DNA of 33,359 nt from Pelagibacteraceae bacterium AG-464-B04. GTDB taxonomy: Bacteria > Pseudomonadota > Alphaproteobacteria > Pelagibacterales > Pelagibacteraceae. The position numbers and the translations under genes are program-made. The number at the start of each line of letters is the position of its first letter. The stretch's first letter is position 1. The DNA is taken from positions 1 to 33,359 of the forward strand of contig QCRZ01000011.1 in the NCBI GenBank assembly GCA_003209225.1, read 5' to 3'. Below the pieces are notes generated by a model that was not told the origin of the DNA, ran no database searches, and saw nothing but the letters and a program-made list of their open reading frames with translations. Below, one piece after another: positions 9,451 to 17,221 of this stretch.

Positions 9451-10473
9451 ATGAAATATATAAAAAAATTGTCTATTTCCATATTGTTCGCGTTAGGATT
9501 TACTTCTTTTAATGTAAATGCAAACGCTTATGACTGTGGAAAAGTAGTTATGGCAGACATGAATTGGGCTTCGGCTTCGTTGATGGCCAATGTAGATAAA
9601 ATTATTCTTGAAAAAGGTTGGGGTTGTGAAGTTGAGTTAATCCCAGGAGCAACGATGCCAACTTTTGCGTCAATGAATGAAAAAGGAGCGCCAGATGTTG
9701 CTGCTGAGCAATGGGCAAATGCTGTAGCTAATCCTTTAGCAAAAGCAGTAGGAGAAGGTCGTTTACATATAGCAAACGAAGCGCCTATAAAAGGTCTTGG
9801 TGAAGGATGGTGGGTAACACCGGGCACACTAAAAAGACACCCTGAGTTAAAAACTGCTTTAGATATTTTAGCTCATCCAGAATTATTTCCAGATGCAGAA
9901 GATTCTTCAAAAGGTGCATTCGTTGGTTGCCCTGCAGGTTGGGGTTGTCAATTAGCAAATGCTAATCTTTTCAGAGCTTTCGAAATGGAAAATAAAGGTT
10001 GGGTATTAGTTGATCCTGGTTCTGCGGCAGGACTTGATGGTTCTATAGCTAAAGCAGCTGAAAGTGATAAAAATTGGTTTGGCTATTATTGGAATCCGAC
10101 AGCAATCATAGGTAAATACGGTATGGTGCCAATGGATTTTGGAGTTCCATTTGCTGGATCTGAAAATTGGGATGGCTGTATAGTAAAACCAGAACAAGAA
10201 TGTGCTGATCCAAAACCATCTGCATGGACACAGTCAGTTGTTAATACGGTAGTTACAGATAAATTTAAAAAAAATGCTGGAAAACACGTTATGAAATTTT
10301 TATCTAAACGAACGTATCCTGGAGAAGTTATGAACGCTATGCTTGTTTATATGCAAGACGAACAAGCTGAGGGCGCTGATGCAGCTATACATTTTTTAAA
10401 GAATCATGAAGACGTATGGACTGCTTGGCTTGGAGATGCTGTAGGAAATAAAGTTAGACAAGGAATTAAGTAA
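9451..10473 (+). CDS. Glycine betaine/TMAO-type ABC transporter substrate-binding protein
   Basis: Periplasmic OpuAC-family binding protein of 340 aa. The first about 26 residues form a classical signal peptide (two lysines, a hydrophobic core ISILFALGFTSF, then NVNANA before the mature protein). The mature part has the aromatic residues that cage trimethylammonium groups in this family (candidates in MNWASASL, EQWANAV, EGWWVTPG and GYYWNPTA) and paired cysteines in GCPAGWGCQLANANLFRAF. A strong AAAAGGA ribosome-binding site precedes the ATG. Gene order binding protein-permease-ATPase is like marine TmoXWV systems rather than E. coli proVWX. The adjacent bhmt/dmgdh/sox genes favour glycine betaine as a main ligand, but TMAO or choline cannot be excluded. 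Confidence 0.92.
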   Translation: MKYIKKLSISILFALGFTSFNVNANAYDCGKVVMADMNWASASLMANVDKIILEKGWGCEVELIPGATMPTFASMNEKGAPDVAAEQWANAVANPLAKAVGEGRLHIANEAPIKGLGEGWWVTPGTLKRHPELKTALDILAHPELFPDAEDSSKGAFVGCPAGWGCQLANANLFRAFEMENKGWVLVDPGSAAGLDGSIAKAAESDKNWFGYYWNPTAIIGKYGMVPMDFGVPFAGSENWDGCIVKPEQECADPKPSAWTQSVVNTVVTDKFKKNAGKHVMKFLSKRTYPGEVMNAMLVYMQDEQAEGADAAIHFLKNHEDVWTAWLGDAVGNKVRQGIK

Positions 10474-10497
10474 GAGACTTTGATTATTTAAATTTTT

Positions 10498-10536
10498 TAA
10501 CAAACCTATTAACTAAAAATGTTAGTAGGTTTGTTA
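10498..10536 (+). repeat. Long intercistronic hairpin between binding protein and permease genes
   Basis: Inverted repeat TAACAAACCTATTAAC / GTTAGTAGGTTTGTTA with a 7-nt loop (TAAAAAT). All 16 positions pair, one of them as a G-U wobble in RNA. It has no T tract after it; the T run is before it. A canonical intrinsic terminator is therefore unlikely. Stem-loops after the binding-protein gene commonly protect the upstream mRNA so that more binding protein than permease is made, and that is the likely role here. Confidence 0.8.
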
Positions 10537-10560
10537 TGTGTATCATATAAATAGGTAAAA

Positions 10561-11445
10561 ATGGATTTTTTTGCTGACTTTCCCACAATGGAACGCCAAG
10601 ATTTGCGCGATTTTAAAAAATTCATAGATTTTGCTTTTAGATCATTTGCACGTACTTATGGCGATGCTATTGAGTCTTTTTTTCATCCACTGTTAATGTT
10701 TTTAGTTTGGTTAGAAAAACTAATGATAAACACACCTTGGCCAATAGTTATTATGGCTATTGCAGGATTAGCTTGGTTGGGTTCAAGGAGCTGGAAATTA
10801 GTTTTGGGAACGATCATCTCATTTTTAGTTATCGGATATTTTGGAATGTGGAAAGATACAATGGCAACAATGGCAATCATTGCAGTTGCTACAATCGTAT
10901 GTATTGGTGTTGGTATACCTTTTGGAATACTAATGGCACGATCAAATCGTATACAATCAATAATAACTCCAGTTTTAGATGTAATGCAAACAATCCCAAG
11001 TTTTGTTTACTTAATTCCAATACTTATGCTTTTAGGCATTGGTAAGGTACCAGGTCTTATTGCTGTTTGTATTTATGCAATTCCTCCTATTGTACGCTTA
11101 ACAAACCTAGGAATTCGTGAGGTAGATAAAGAAGCTTTGGAAGCTATAGATGCATTCGGTGCTACAACATGGCAAAGATTAACAAAAGTTCAAATTCCTC
11201 TTGCTTTACCAACTATTTTTGCTGGTGTTAACCAAACTATTATGATGGCACTCGCAATGGTAGTTATTGCTTCTATGATAGGAGTTAAAGGTTTAGGAGT
11301 GCCCGTGCTTCGTGCAATATCAAATCAATACTTAGCGCTGGGATTAATGAATGGGTTAGCCATTGTAGCATTAGCTATTATATTTGATAGGGTTTGCCAA
11401 CACTATGGAAAAAGAATTCAAAAACATCGAGAAGGCAAACATTAA
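10561..11445 (+). CDS. Glycine betaine-type ABC transporter permease (ProW-like)
   Basis: Inner-membrane permease of a ProU/OpuA/Tmo-type importer, 294 aa. Several hydrophobic segments are visible (WPIVIMAIAGLAWLG, LVLGTIISFLVIGYFGMW, MATMAIIAVATIVCIGVGIPFGIL, FVYLIPILMLLGIG, IMMALAMVVIASMIGVKGLG, GLMNGLAIVALAIIFD). The cytoplasmic EAA coupling loop is EAIDAFGATTWQRLTKVQIPLALPTI, and the N-terminal soluble extension is typical of ProW. AGGT sits 5 nt before the ATG. The stop codon overlaps the ATPase ATG by one base (TAATG). Confidence 0.93.
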   Translation: MDFFADFPTMERQDLRDFKKFIDFAFRSFARTYGDAIESFFHPLLMFLVWLEKLMINTPWPIVIMAIAGLAWLGSRSWKLVLGTIISFLVIGYFGMWKDTMATMAIIAVATIVCIGVGIPFGILMARSNRIQSIITPVLDVMQTIPSFVYLIPILMLLGIGKVPGLIAVCIYAIPPIVRLTNLGIREVDKEALEAIDAFGATTWQRLTKVQIPLALPTIFAGVNQTIMMALAMVVIASMIGVKGLGVPVLRAISNQYLALGLMNGLAIVALAIIFDRVCQHYGKRIQKHREGKH

Positions 11446-12467
11446 TGAGCGCAATCAAAATTAAAATTGATTCCTTATATAAAATTTTTGGAAAAAATCC
11501 TAAGGAAGCGATTGAGCATGTAAAAAGTGGTATTGGCAAAGATGAGCTTTTAGAAAAACATAATCATGTCTTAGGACTTCAAGATATTAATCTTGATATA
11601 TATGAAAAAAATATTCAAGTAATTATGGGTTTATCTGGATCTGGAAAATCTACTTTAATCAGACATATTAATCGCCTTATAGAACCTACCGAAGGGAAAA
11701 TCAAAGTAGATGAGTTTGATGTTATGGATTATGACAAAAATGCTTTAAGAAAATTTAGAAGGCAAAAAACTGCAATGGTTTTCCAGCGTTTTGCTTTAAT
11801 GCCTCATCTTACTGTTATTAAAAATGTTTGTATTGGATTAGATATGCAAGGAATTAACCCTGATGAAAGTAAAAAAAGATCAAAACATTGGATTGAGAAA
11901 GTTGGCTTAAATGGTTACGAAGAAAGGTACCCACAACATTTATCAGGTGGAATGCAACAACGTGTTGGACTTGCTAGAGCATTAACCAATGATGCGGATA
12001 TTCTATTAATGGATGAAGCCTTTAGTGCTTTAGACCCTTTAATTAGAAAAGATATGCAGGACATACTTTTAAATCTTCAATCTGAACTAAACAAAACAGT
12101 AGTCTTTATTACCCATGATCTAGATGAAGCTTTGAAGTTAGGTGATAGAATAGCAATACTCAAAGATGGTAGAATGGATCAAGAAGGTTTGCCAGCAGAT
12201 ATTTTATTAAACCCAAAAACAGATTATGTAAAAAGATTTGTAGAAGATGTAAATCGCCCCCGTGTTCTTAGAGCAAAAAATATTATGGAAAAAGTAAACG
12301 GACAAGATCTATCGAACGCTATTATAGTTGATGAAAATGATTTTATTGAGTCCTTTATAGACAAGGTTCTCATAAAACAACCATCCATAATTATAGTAAA
12401 AAATAAAGAAAATAAAGGTGAGGGGTATATATCTCCACAAAGACTTTCTAATATTTTAAAAAAGTAA
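11445..12467 (+). CDS. Glycine betaine-type ABC transporter ATPase (ProV-like)
   Basis: ATP-binding subunit of the importer, 340 aa. Walker A is GLSGSGKST, the ABC signature is LSGGMQQR, Walker B is ILLMDEAFSALD, and the switch histidine is in FITHDLDEAL. The ORF track uses a TTG at 11394 that lies inside the permease gene. The ATG at 11445 overlaps the permease stop by one base and starts the conserved sequence (KIKIDSLYKIFGKNPKEA), so I use it. The tail after about residue 270 is only about 70 aa and resembles a shortened CBS region rather than the two full CBS domains of osmosensing OpuA/ProV, suggesting weak or absent ionic-strength gating. Confidence 0.93.
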   Translation: MSAIKIKIDSLYKIFGKNPKEAIEHVKSGIGKDELLEKHNHVLGLQDINLDIYEKNIQVIMGLSGSGKSTLIRHINRLIEPTEGKIKVDEFDVMDYDKNALRKFRRQKTAMVFQRFALMPHLTVIKNVCIGLDMQGINPDESKKRSKHWIEKVGLNGYEERYPQHLSGGMQQRVGLARALTNDADILLMDEAFSALDPLIRKDMQDILLNLQSELNKTVVFITHDLDEALKLGDRIAILKDGRMDQEGLPADILLNPKTDYVKRFVEDVNRPRVLRAKNIMEKVNGQDLSNAIIVDENDFIESFIDKVLIKQPSIIIVKNKENKGEGYISPQRLSNILKK

Positions 12468-12483
12468 CTTATATTGATTTAAT

Positions 12484-13467
12484 ATGAGTGAAATAAAAAA
12501 TTACCGAATAGATAATCTTCAATACTGTAATTGGTCTAAAGAAATATTCAAAATAAACAACGAAGCTAAATTAGATGCGGTTCAAGTAACAATTGCTTAC
12601 CACGAGAATTTTGATGAAGTTAAAAAAAACATAGAAATTTGGAATAAGTACTTTAAAGATTATAAAGATTTAATTTTTCAAGGAAAAACATTTCGAGATA
12701 TAGAAAAAGCAAAATTGGATAATAAAACAGCAATTTTTTTTGGTTTTCAAAATTGCTCTCCTATCGGAGATAATATCGGTTTAGTTGAAGAAATCCATAA
12801 ATTAGGAATAATTTTTATGCAACTAACTTATAACAATCAATCTTTATTAGCTACAGGTTGCTACGAAGAAAATGATAGTGGAGTTACAAGAATGGGAAAA
12901 GAAGTTATCAAGGAAATGAATAGATTGGGAGTTGTGGTAGACATGTCCCACTCAGCGGAAAAATCTACATTAGATGCAATTAAGATATCTTCTAGGCCCA
13001 TAGCAATCACGCACGCTAACCCATCTTTTTGGTTTGAAGCAAAAAGAAATAAATCAAACGAAGTTTTAAAAGCATTAGCAAAATCTGGTGGAATGATTGG
13101 GCTTTCCTTATATCCTCATCATTTAAAAAATAAATCAAATTGTACTTTAGAAAGTTTTTGCGTAATGGCAGCAAAAACTGCAGATCTTATAGGAGACAAA
13201 CATATAGGAATAGGATCAGACCTTTGCATTGGACATCCTAACTCAGTTGTTGAGTGGATGAGAAACGGAAAATGGACAAAAACAAAGGACTATGGAGAGG
13301 GAAGTTCTTCAGATGCAAATTTTCCTAAACAGCCTAGCTGGTTTGAAGATGCAAGAGGATTTAAAAATTTAGAACAAGGTTTAAAGAAAGTAGGATTTCA
13401 AGATGCTGAAGTAAATGGCATACTAGGAAATAATTGGTATAATTTTTACCAGGGTATAAATATTTGA
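12484..13467 (+). CDS. Membrane dipeptidase (peptidase M19)-like protein with altered metal site
   Basis: A 327-aa protein of the renal dipeptidase/M19 amidohydrolase fold. It keeps the second half of the family pattern: MQLTYNNQSLLATGCYE, EMNRLGVVVDMSHSAEKS, IAITHANPSFWFEAKRNKS and GIGSDLC. The N-terminal H-x-D metal motif of canonical dipeptidases is absent (the protein begins YRIDNLQYCNWS). The glutamate that bridges the two zincs appears to be replaced in FFGFQNCSPI. A binuclear dipeptidase mechanism is therefore doubtful. It lies 16 nt after the transporter ATPase and overlaps the next gene, so it is part of the transporter transcription unit. Its true substrate is unknown; a role with a betaine-related or amide-linked osmolyte is inference from context. 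No signal peptide is visible. Confidence 0.8.
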   Translation: MSEIKNYRIDNLQYCNWSKEIFKINNEAKLDAVQVTIAYHENFDEVKKNIEIWNKYFKDYKDLIFQGKTFRDIEKAKLDNKTAIFFGFQNCSPIGDNIGLVEEIHKLGIIFMQLTYNNQSLLATGCYEENDSGVTRMGKEVIKEMNRLGVVVDMSHSAEKSTLDAIKISSRPIAITHANPSFWFEAKRNKSNEVLKALAKSGGMIGLSLYPHHLKNKSNCTLESFCVMAAKTADLIGDKHIGIGSDLCIGHPNSVVEWMRNGKWTKTKDYGEGSSSDANFPKQPSWFEDARGFKNLEQGLKKVGFQDAEVNGILGNNWYNFYQGINI

Positions 13468-15134
13468 GTGATTTAAATATAAAATTTAGAGATCCTAGCG
13501 AAGTAATGAAACTTTCAAGATTAGGATCGTTTCATCAGTCTAAACTTTCTTTTTTAAGAAGTTTTATTAGAGAATTTAAAGACTGGGATTATAAAAGAGA
13601 TTTATTTGATTTAGATAAAAATGGTTATGGTACAGCAGTTTATTCATTTAGTAAAAATGAAAGAAACTATTCTCTAGTTTGTTTTGCACAACATATCAAC
13701 TCAGAAGAAAGATCAGATAGAGTTATAGCAACAAAATGGGATGCCGCCTTTGTTTTGCATGATGGCATTCCAACTAAAGAAGATATAAGGCGTTTAAGAG
13801 ATAACGTACCTAAACAAGAAGTGGGACGCGTATCATATAAGGAGCTTACTTTATCCAGAGCTAATAAATCAGTAAGAGCATTTGACCATGTGGTTGAATA
13901 TTTAAGCTTAGGAAAACAACCTGATAAGAATTTATTAAATAAAGTTGGATATTTATATCGCACAACTGCCGTTTATGGATCAGGAAAATTTGGTTTAGCT
14001 GATCGTTTTAGAATTAAAGATAGAAAAGAAATTTATGGCCCATTTAGGTTGGAAATGATGTTAGTTTATTTAGTTAGACAGTTTACCTTTGACCAAGTTA
14101 ATCATATAGCTAAATTTAAAAATCCAACAAAAGCAGTCGAGCTAGACATAGATATTGCAAGAAATTTAGGAATTGGTAATTCTACAGGACTGGGTATGGC
14201 ACCTTTTATTGTTAACCATCCAACACTTTTACATAATTGGATTTTTTGTAGAGAAAAAGCGTTAAAAGAAATTAGATCTATAGAAAAGGTTAATGTTAAT
14301 GATTTAAATATTTTTAAAGATTGTCTTATTAAGTCAAAAGTTAGTATAAATACTTGGTTAACTGACAGCGATTATCAAAATCATAAAATTAATTCATTAA
14401 AAGTAGATTTAACTAAATTTGATCAATATTTAGAAAAAGAATGTTCAGTGAAAAAAAAATATCTATGGAATTCAATTTATATTTGGTCTGCAAAAAATCT
14501 TAAAGATGAATGTTTAGAATATATAGTTTCTATGATGATGGAACCTTATGACAAAATAATTGACCCTTTAATCAATAATATGAGCTCAGAAGAAGATGAG
14601 TATTTTACAATCCCTGCAGATAAAAAAGTTTCAGATCTTAAAATAATTTTAGAAAATAATTATAAATCAATTATAAAAATTGATTTTAGCAAAAAAGATA
14701 GTACATTTAATTTTTGGTTTATTTCAAAAAATAAAGAAGAACCTCGTGTCGCTAATAGATACGAAGAACATGGGGCTGAACTAGAGCAGCCCTTAGCTAT
14801 AGCTAGAGATATCAAAAAACTTTATGAAAAAATAATTAAAACAAAACAAACAAGTTCAATTGCGGATTTTTTATTAAATAATGATGACGTAAGGCATGTA
14901 GTTAGAAGAGCTTTTATTGTTGATCAATTTCCATATTCCGAAATTCAAGATAATACAATTGGCGCATCATTGGTTCCAATTGATATGTTAAGACTAAAAC
15001 TTTCTTTTTTTGGGGCTGTTAAATTTGATCCTAGATCAGATAAATGGCTAAGGATAAACATGTATCAAGGAGCTCCATTGTCCCATGAAATGAAAAATTT
15101 CAATGATACTTGGGTATATAATGTTATTAATTAA
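13464..15134 (+). CDS. Conserved protein of unknown function, 556 aa
   Basis: I do not recognise a characterised family. The N-terminus has a distinctive FRDPSEVMKLSRLGSFHQSKLSFLRSFIRE segment, the middle contains YLYRTTAVYGSGKFGLADRFRI and ARNLGIGNSTGLGMAPFIVNHPTLLHNW, and the C-terminus contains RRAFIVDQFPYSEIQDNTIGASLVPIDMLRLKLSFFGAVKFDPRSDKWLRINMYQGAPL. There is no signal peptide and no clear membrane helix, so it is probably cytoplasmic. The start is a TTG overlapping the M19 gene stop (TTGA). The first internal ATG (13506) would remove the FRDPSEV segment, so the TTG is preferred. It sits between the M19-like gene and a DUF3726-like gene with 2-4 nt junctions, implying a joint function. 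Confidence 0.85.
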   Translation: MSDLNIKFRDPSEVMKLSRLGSFHQSKLSFLRSFIREFKDWDYKRDLFDLDKNGYGTAVYSFSKNERNYSLVCFAQHINSEERSDRVIATKWDAAFVLHDGIPTKEDIRRLRDNVPKQEVGRVSYKELTLSRANKSVRAFDHVVEYLSLGKQPDKNLLNKVGYLYRTTAVYGSGKFGLADRFRIKDRKEIYGPFRLEMMLVYLVRQFTFDQVNHIAKFKNPTKAVELDIDIARNLGIGNSTGLGMAPFIVNHPTLLHNWIFCREKALKEIRSIEKVNVNDLNIFKDCLIKSKVSINTWLTDSDYQNHKINSLKVDLTKFDQYLEKECSVKKKYLWNSIYIWSAKNLKDECLEYIVSMMMEPYDKIIDPLINNMSSEEDEYFTIPADKKVSDLKIILENNYKSIIKIDFSKKDSTFNFWFISKNKEEPRVANRYEEHGAELEQPLAIARDIKKLYEKIIKTKQTSSIADFLLNNDDVRHVVRRAFIVDQFPYSEIQDNTIGASLVPIDMLRLKLSFFGAVKFDPRSDKWLRINMYQGAPLSHEMKNFNDTWVYNVIN

Positions 15135-15136
15135 TT

Positions 15137-15742
15137 ATGCAGTCACTTAGTGAAATTGACACAACATCAAAAAGAGCATCTAAGGCTGCTGGTTTTTCTT
15201 GGGGTATCGCAGAAGAAATAGGTAAAGCTATTAGAAATTTAGAACTATTTGGTTTACCAGGCATTATAAATTTAAATTTATATTTAAAAAAAATAAAAAA
15301 AAAACACCCTGAAAAGTTAAAAAAAATAGAGAAAGAAAATAAAAATAAAGAATTATGTCCAATTTATTGTGGTGTTGCTTTTTTAGATCAATGTAAGCAT
15401 TTAGAAACTTTAAGAACTATTAAATTTTATAATATTAACTATCCTATGTTAATCTTACCTTTTGTCAGTAAAGCCTCTGAGATTTTGGGAAAAAAAATAT
15501 TAATACAGTATAATAAATCTAGTTTTCTTGTTAATTTTAATAAATCCATTTTATCTAAAAATATAGAAACACAAATTGTCACCTTAGCTAATGAGATTAG
15601 TATTGTTTTTTTAGAAAATAAAAATTCATTTTCGGATCAAGAATGGAAGGAGATTTATAAGCTTTCCGAAGAAACTTTCGTTGAAGAGTCTGAAAGTTTA
15701 AAAACAAAAGGTGCTGGTGCTGGTCTAACCGATAACGATTAG
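15137..15742 (+). CDS. DUF3726-like protein
   Basis: A 201-aa protein beginning SLSEIDTTSKRASKAAGFSWGIAEEIGKAIRNLELFGLPG, which matches my memory of the DUF3726 pattern of 'SlnEie..akrAarGaG.swGlAEEagkAtrwL...GldG'. The molecular function of that family is unknown. The middle is lysine-rich and degenerate, followed by CPIYCGVAFLDQ and a region with LILPFVSKASEILGKKILIQYN. The ATG lies 2 nt after the stop of the 556-aa unknown gene, so they are almost certainly co-translated. The acidic C-terminal tail ends GAGAGLTDND. It has no signal peptide. Confidence 0.75.
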   Translation: MQSLSEIDTTSKRASKAAGFSWGIAEEIGKAIRNLELFGLPGIINLNLYLKKIKKKHPEKLKKIEKENKNKELCPIYCGVAFLDQCKHLETLRTIKFYNINYPMLILPFVSKASEILGKKILIQYNKSSFLVNFNKSILSKNIETQIVTLANEISIVFLENKNSFSDQEWKEIYKLSEETFVEESESLKTKGAGAGLTDND

Positions 15743-15761
15743 TAAAAAATATTTTTTTAGG

Positions 15762-15802
15762 GTGTGTCATCTTGATACAATCAAGTGTGTCAACTTGTTA
15801 CA
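15762..15802 (+). promoter_or_regulatory. Repeat-rich putative operator upstream of pseudoazurin
   Basis: Two 18-bp direct repeats, GTGTGTCATCTTGATACA (15762-15779) and GTGTGTCAACTTGTTACA (15785-15802), match at 16 of 18 positions and are 23 bp apart start to start, about two helical turns. The junction also forms a perfect palindrome, CTTGAT-ACA-ATCAAG (15771-15785). The block ends about 35 bp before the pseudoazurin ATG, so it overlaps the expected promoter. This looks like a cooperative binding site for a regulator. The regulator cannot be named from the sequence. Confidence 0.6.
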
Positions 15803-15836
15803 GAAAAATTCTTGTAAATTTTAAATTAAAGATTAT

Positions 15837-16316
15837 ATGAACGCTATGAATAAATCTTTAAAAAAAATAAAATCTTTATTTTTAACTATAACTTTATTTT
15901 TTATCTTAATGTTATCAGCTTTATCTATTTCATTATCAGCTTTGGCAGCAGATCAAACAGTTGAGATGCTTAATAGACTGGAAAAAGAAAATATGGTTTT
16001 TTCTAAAAAAATTGTAAAAATTGATGAAGGTGATACGGTTTTTTGGAAAGCAACAAAACCTGGACATAATGTGGAATTTATTAAAGGTGGAGTTCCAGAA
16101 GGTGTGACCAAATTTAAATCTGCTATAAGTAAAGATACTGAGTATAAATTTGAAATCCCAGGTATTTATGCGTACTGGTGTACCCCTCACAAAGGTATGG
16201 GTATGATAGGTTTTGTTGTTGTTGGTAATGATAAATCTAACTTAGAGTCAGTAAAAAAAATTAAGTACATGGGTATGTCAAAAAAAATTGCTATAGAACT
16301 TATTAACTCTTTGTAA
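15837..16316 (+). CDS. Pseudoazurin (periplasmic type I copper protein)
   Basis: Small blue-copper electron carrier, 159 aa as precursor. Residues 1 to about 38 form a signal peptide (lysine-rich start, long hydrophobic core LFLTITLFFILMLSALSISL, then ALAA), placing the mature protein in the periplasm. All four copper ligands can be seen: His77 in GHNVEF, and Cys115, His118 and Met123 in YWCTPHKGMGM, with the spacing of pseudoazurins. It follows the DUF3726-like gene after 94 bp with its own promoter region. The likely role is electron transfer to a terminal oxidase or periplasmic reductase; no obvious redox partner is nearby. An alternative ATG at 15846 would shorten only the signal peptide. 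Confidence 0.92.
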   Translation: MNAMNKSLKKIKSLFLTITLFFILMLSALSISLSALAADQTVEMLNRLEKENMVFSKKIVKIDEGDTVFWKATKPGHNVEFIKGGVPEGVTKFKSAISKDTEYKFEIPGIYAYWCTPHKGMGMIGFVVVGNDKSNLESVKKIKYMGMSKKIAIELINSL

Positions 16317-16322
16317 TTAAGT

Positions 16323-16532
16323 TTACATATTTTTAAATTTCATTAACTTTCTATGCTTAGTTAGTCTACCTCTTATTCTCTTGCGCCATAAAATGTAACT
16401 ATTTTTTTTAAGATTTTTTCTCATAATGCTAATAACTTCTTTTTCAGAAAAACCAACTTTTTTTTTAATTTCATCAAATGAAATTTTATCTGACCAAGCC
16501 ATTCCTATAACATCGTATTTTTTATTTTTCAT
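16323..16532 (-). CDS. Small DUF2805-family protein
   Basis: A 69-aa basic protein: MAWSDKISFDEIKKKVGFSEKEVISIMRKNLKKNSYILWRKRIRGRLTKHRKL. It matches the DUF2805 (TIGR03643) pattern of 'MAWeDrtpFe.I...fGlsE.eVi.lMR.eLkpsSfrlWRkRv.gRkTKH' nearly end to end. The pattern suggests a helix-turn-helix-like fold, but the function is unknown. It starts 1 nt after the stop of the YczE-like gene, so it is the third gene of the typA-yczE-DUF2805 operon. It ends 6 nt from the convergent pseudoazurin gene. Confidence 0.85.
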   Translation of the reverse strand: MKNKKYDVIGMAWSDKISFDEIKKKVGFSEKEVISIMRKNLKKNSYILWRKRIRGRLTKHRKLMKFKNM

Positions 16533-16533
16533 T

Positions 16534-17196
16534 TTATTTAAAATTTTTACTTACGAAATAAATTCCAATAGCTACCGCAGGACCAATGCCCAAGGCGAAT
16601 ATAATTGTGCCTAAACCAGCAGTACCACCTAGTAACCACCCAAAAAAAACAACCATTACTTCTATTGTAGATCTTACTAGAGCTATTGGTTTTCCCGTCA
16701 TTTTTTGAAGGCCTGTCATTAATCCATCTCTTGGACCTGGACCTAAATTAGCAATTAAATAAAACCCACTTCCTAAACCAGTTATTAAAACTCCGATTAT
16801 AATTTGTATTACTTTAAATTTATAATTTTCAGGGTTAGGCAAATACGGTAGCGCATAATCTAAAACTAAAGCAACAATAATTGCATTTAAAATTGTACCA
16901 ATACCAGGTTTTTGTTTTAAGGGAATCCATAATATTAAAACAATAAAACTCACCAAAATAGTGCACCAGCCAATAGAATATGAACTATGAATTGATAATC
17001 CTTCAGCTAATACGGTCCAAGGACTTACACCTCCACCAGAGGCAAGCAAAAGAGTTTCTCCTAGGCCAAATAAAAATAAACCAATTATTAAAAATATTAG
17101 AGTTTTTATTTTTGGTTTAATATTTAACGGCCTTTTTGAACTCCAGGAAGTTTTAGGGATTTTTTTAATTAAGCTTAAAATTGAAAATAATTTCAT
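16534..17196 (-). CDS. YczE/YyaS/YitT-family membrane protein
   Basis: Polytopic inner-membrane protein of about 220 aa. Hydrophobic segments include IFLIIGLFLFGLGETLLLASGG, CTILVSFIVLILWIPL, ILNAIIVALVLDYALPYL, IQIIIGVLITGLGSGFYLIANLG and VMVVFFGWLLGGTAGLGTIIFALGIGPAVAIGIYFV. The conserved pieces GVSPWTVLAEGLS, GIGTILNAI, NLGPGPRDGLMTGLQKMTG and GGTAGLGTI identify the YczE-like group, whose transported or regulated substrate is unknown. The ORF track begins with TTG at 17199, but an adjacent ATG at 17196 is more likely. It is 25 nt downstream of typA on the same strand. Confidence 0.87.
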   Translation of the reverse strand: MKLFSILSLIKKIPKTSWSSKRPLNIKPKIKTLIFLIIGLFLFGLGETLLLASGGGVSPWTVLAEGLSIHSSYSIGWCTILVSFIVLILWIPLKQKPGIGTILNAIIVALVLDYALPYLPNPENYKFKVIQIIIGVLITGLGSGFYLIANLGPGPRDGLMTGLQKMTGKPIALVRSTIEVMVVFFGWLLGGTAGLGTIIFALGIGPAVAIGIYFVSKNFK

Positions 17197-17221
17197 CAAT
17201 TAGCATTAAAAATATTGAATA

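Noticed and set aside
10498-10536. Intrinsic terminator between binding protein and permease
   Set aside because: No T tract follows the stem on either strand, and the downstream genes belong to the same transporter.
10707-11045. 112-aa plus-strand ORF inside the permease gene
   Set aside because: It is a frame shadow of the permease with no ribosome-binding site and an implausible composition rich in Tyr, Asn and Trp.
11394-11444. 17-residue N-terminal extension of the transporter ATPase from TTG 11394
   Set aside because: It lies inside the permease gene in another frame; the ATG at 11445 overlaps the permease stop and begins the conserved sequence.
15771-15785. FNR-type box upstream of pseudoazurin
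   Set aside because: TTGAT-ACA-ATCAA has a 3-nt spacer where FNR sites have 4, and no FNR gene is in the window; kept only as an unnamed operator.
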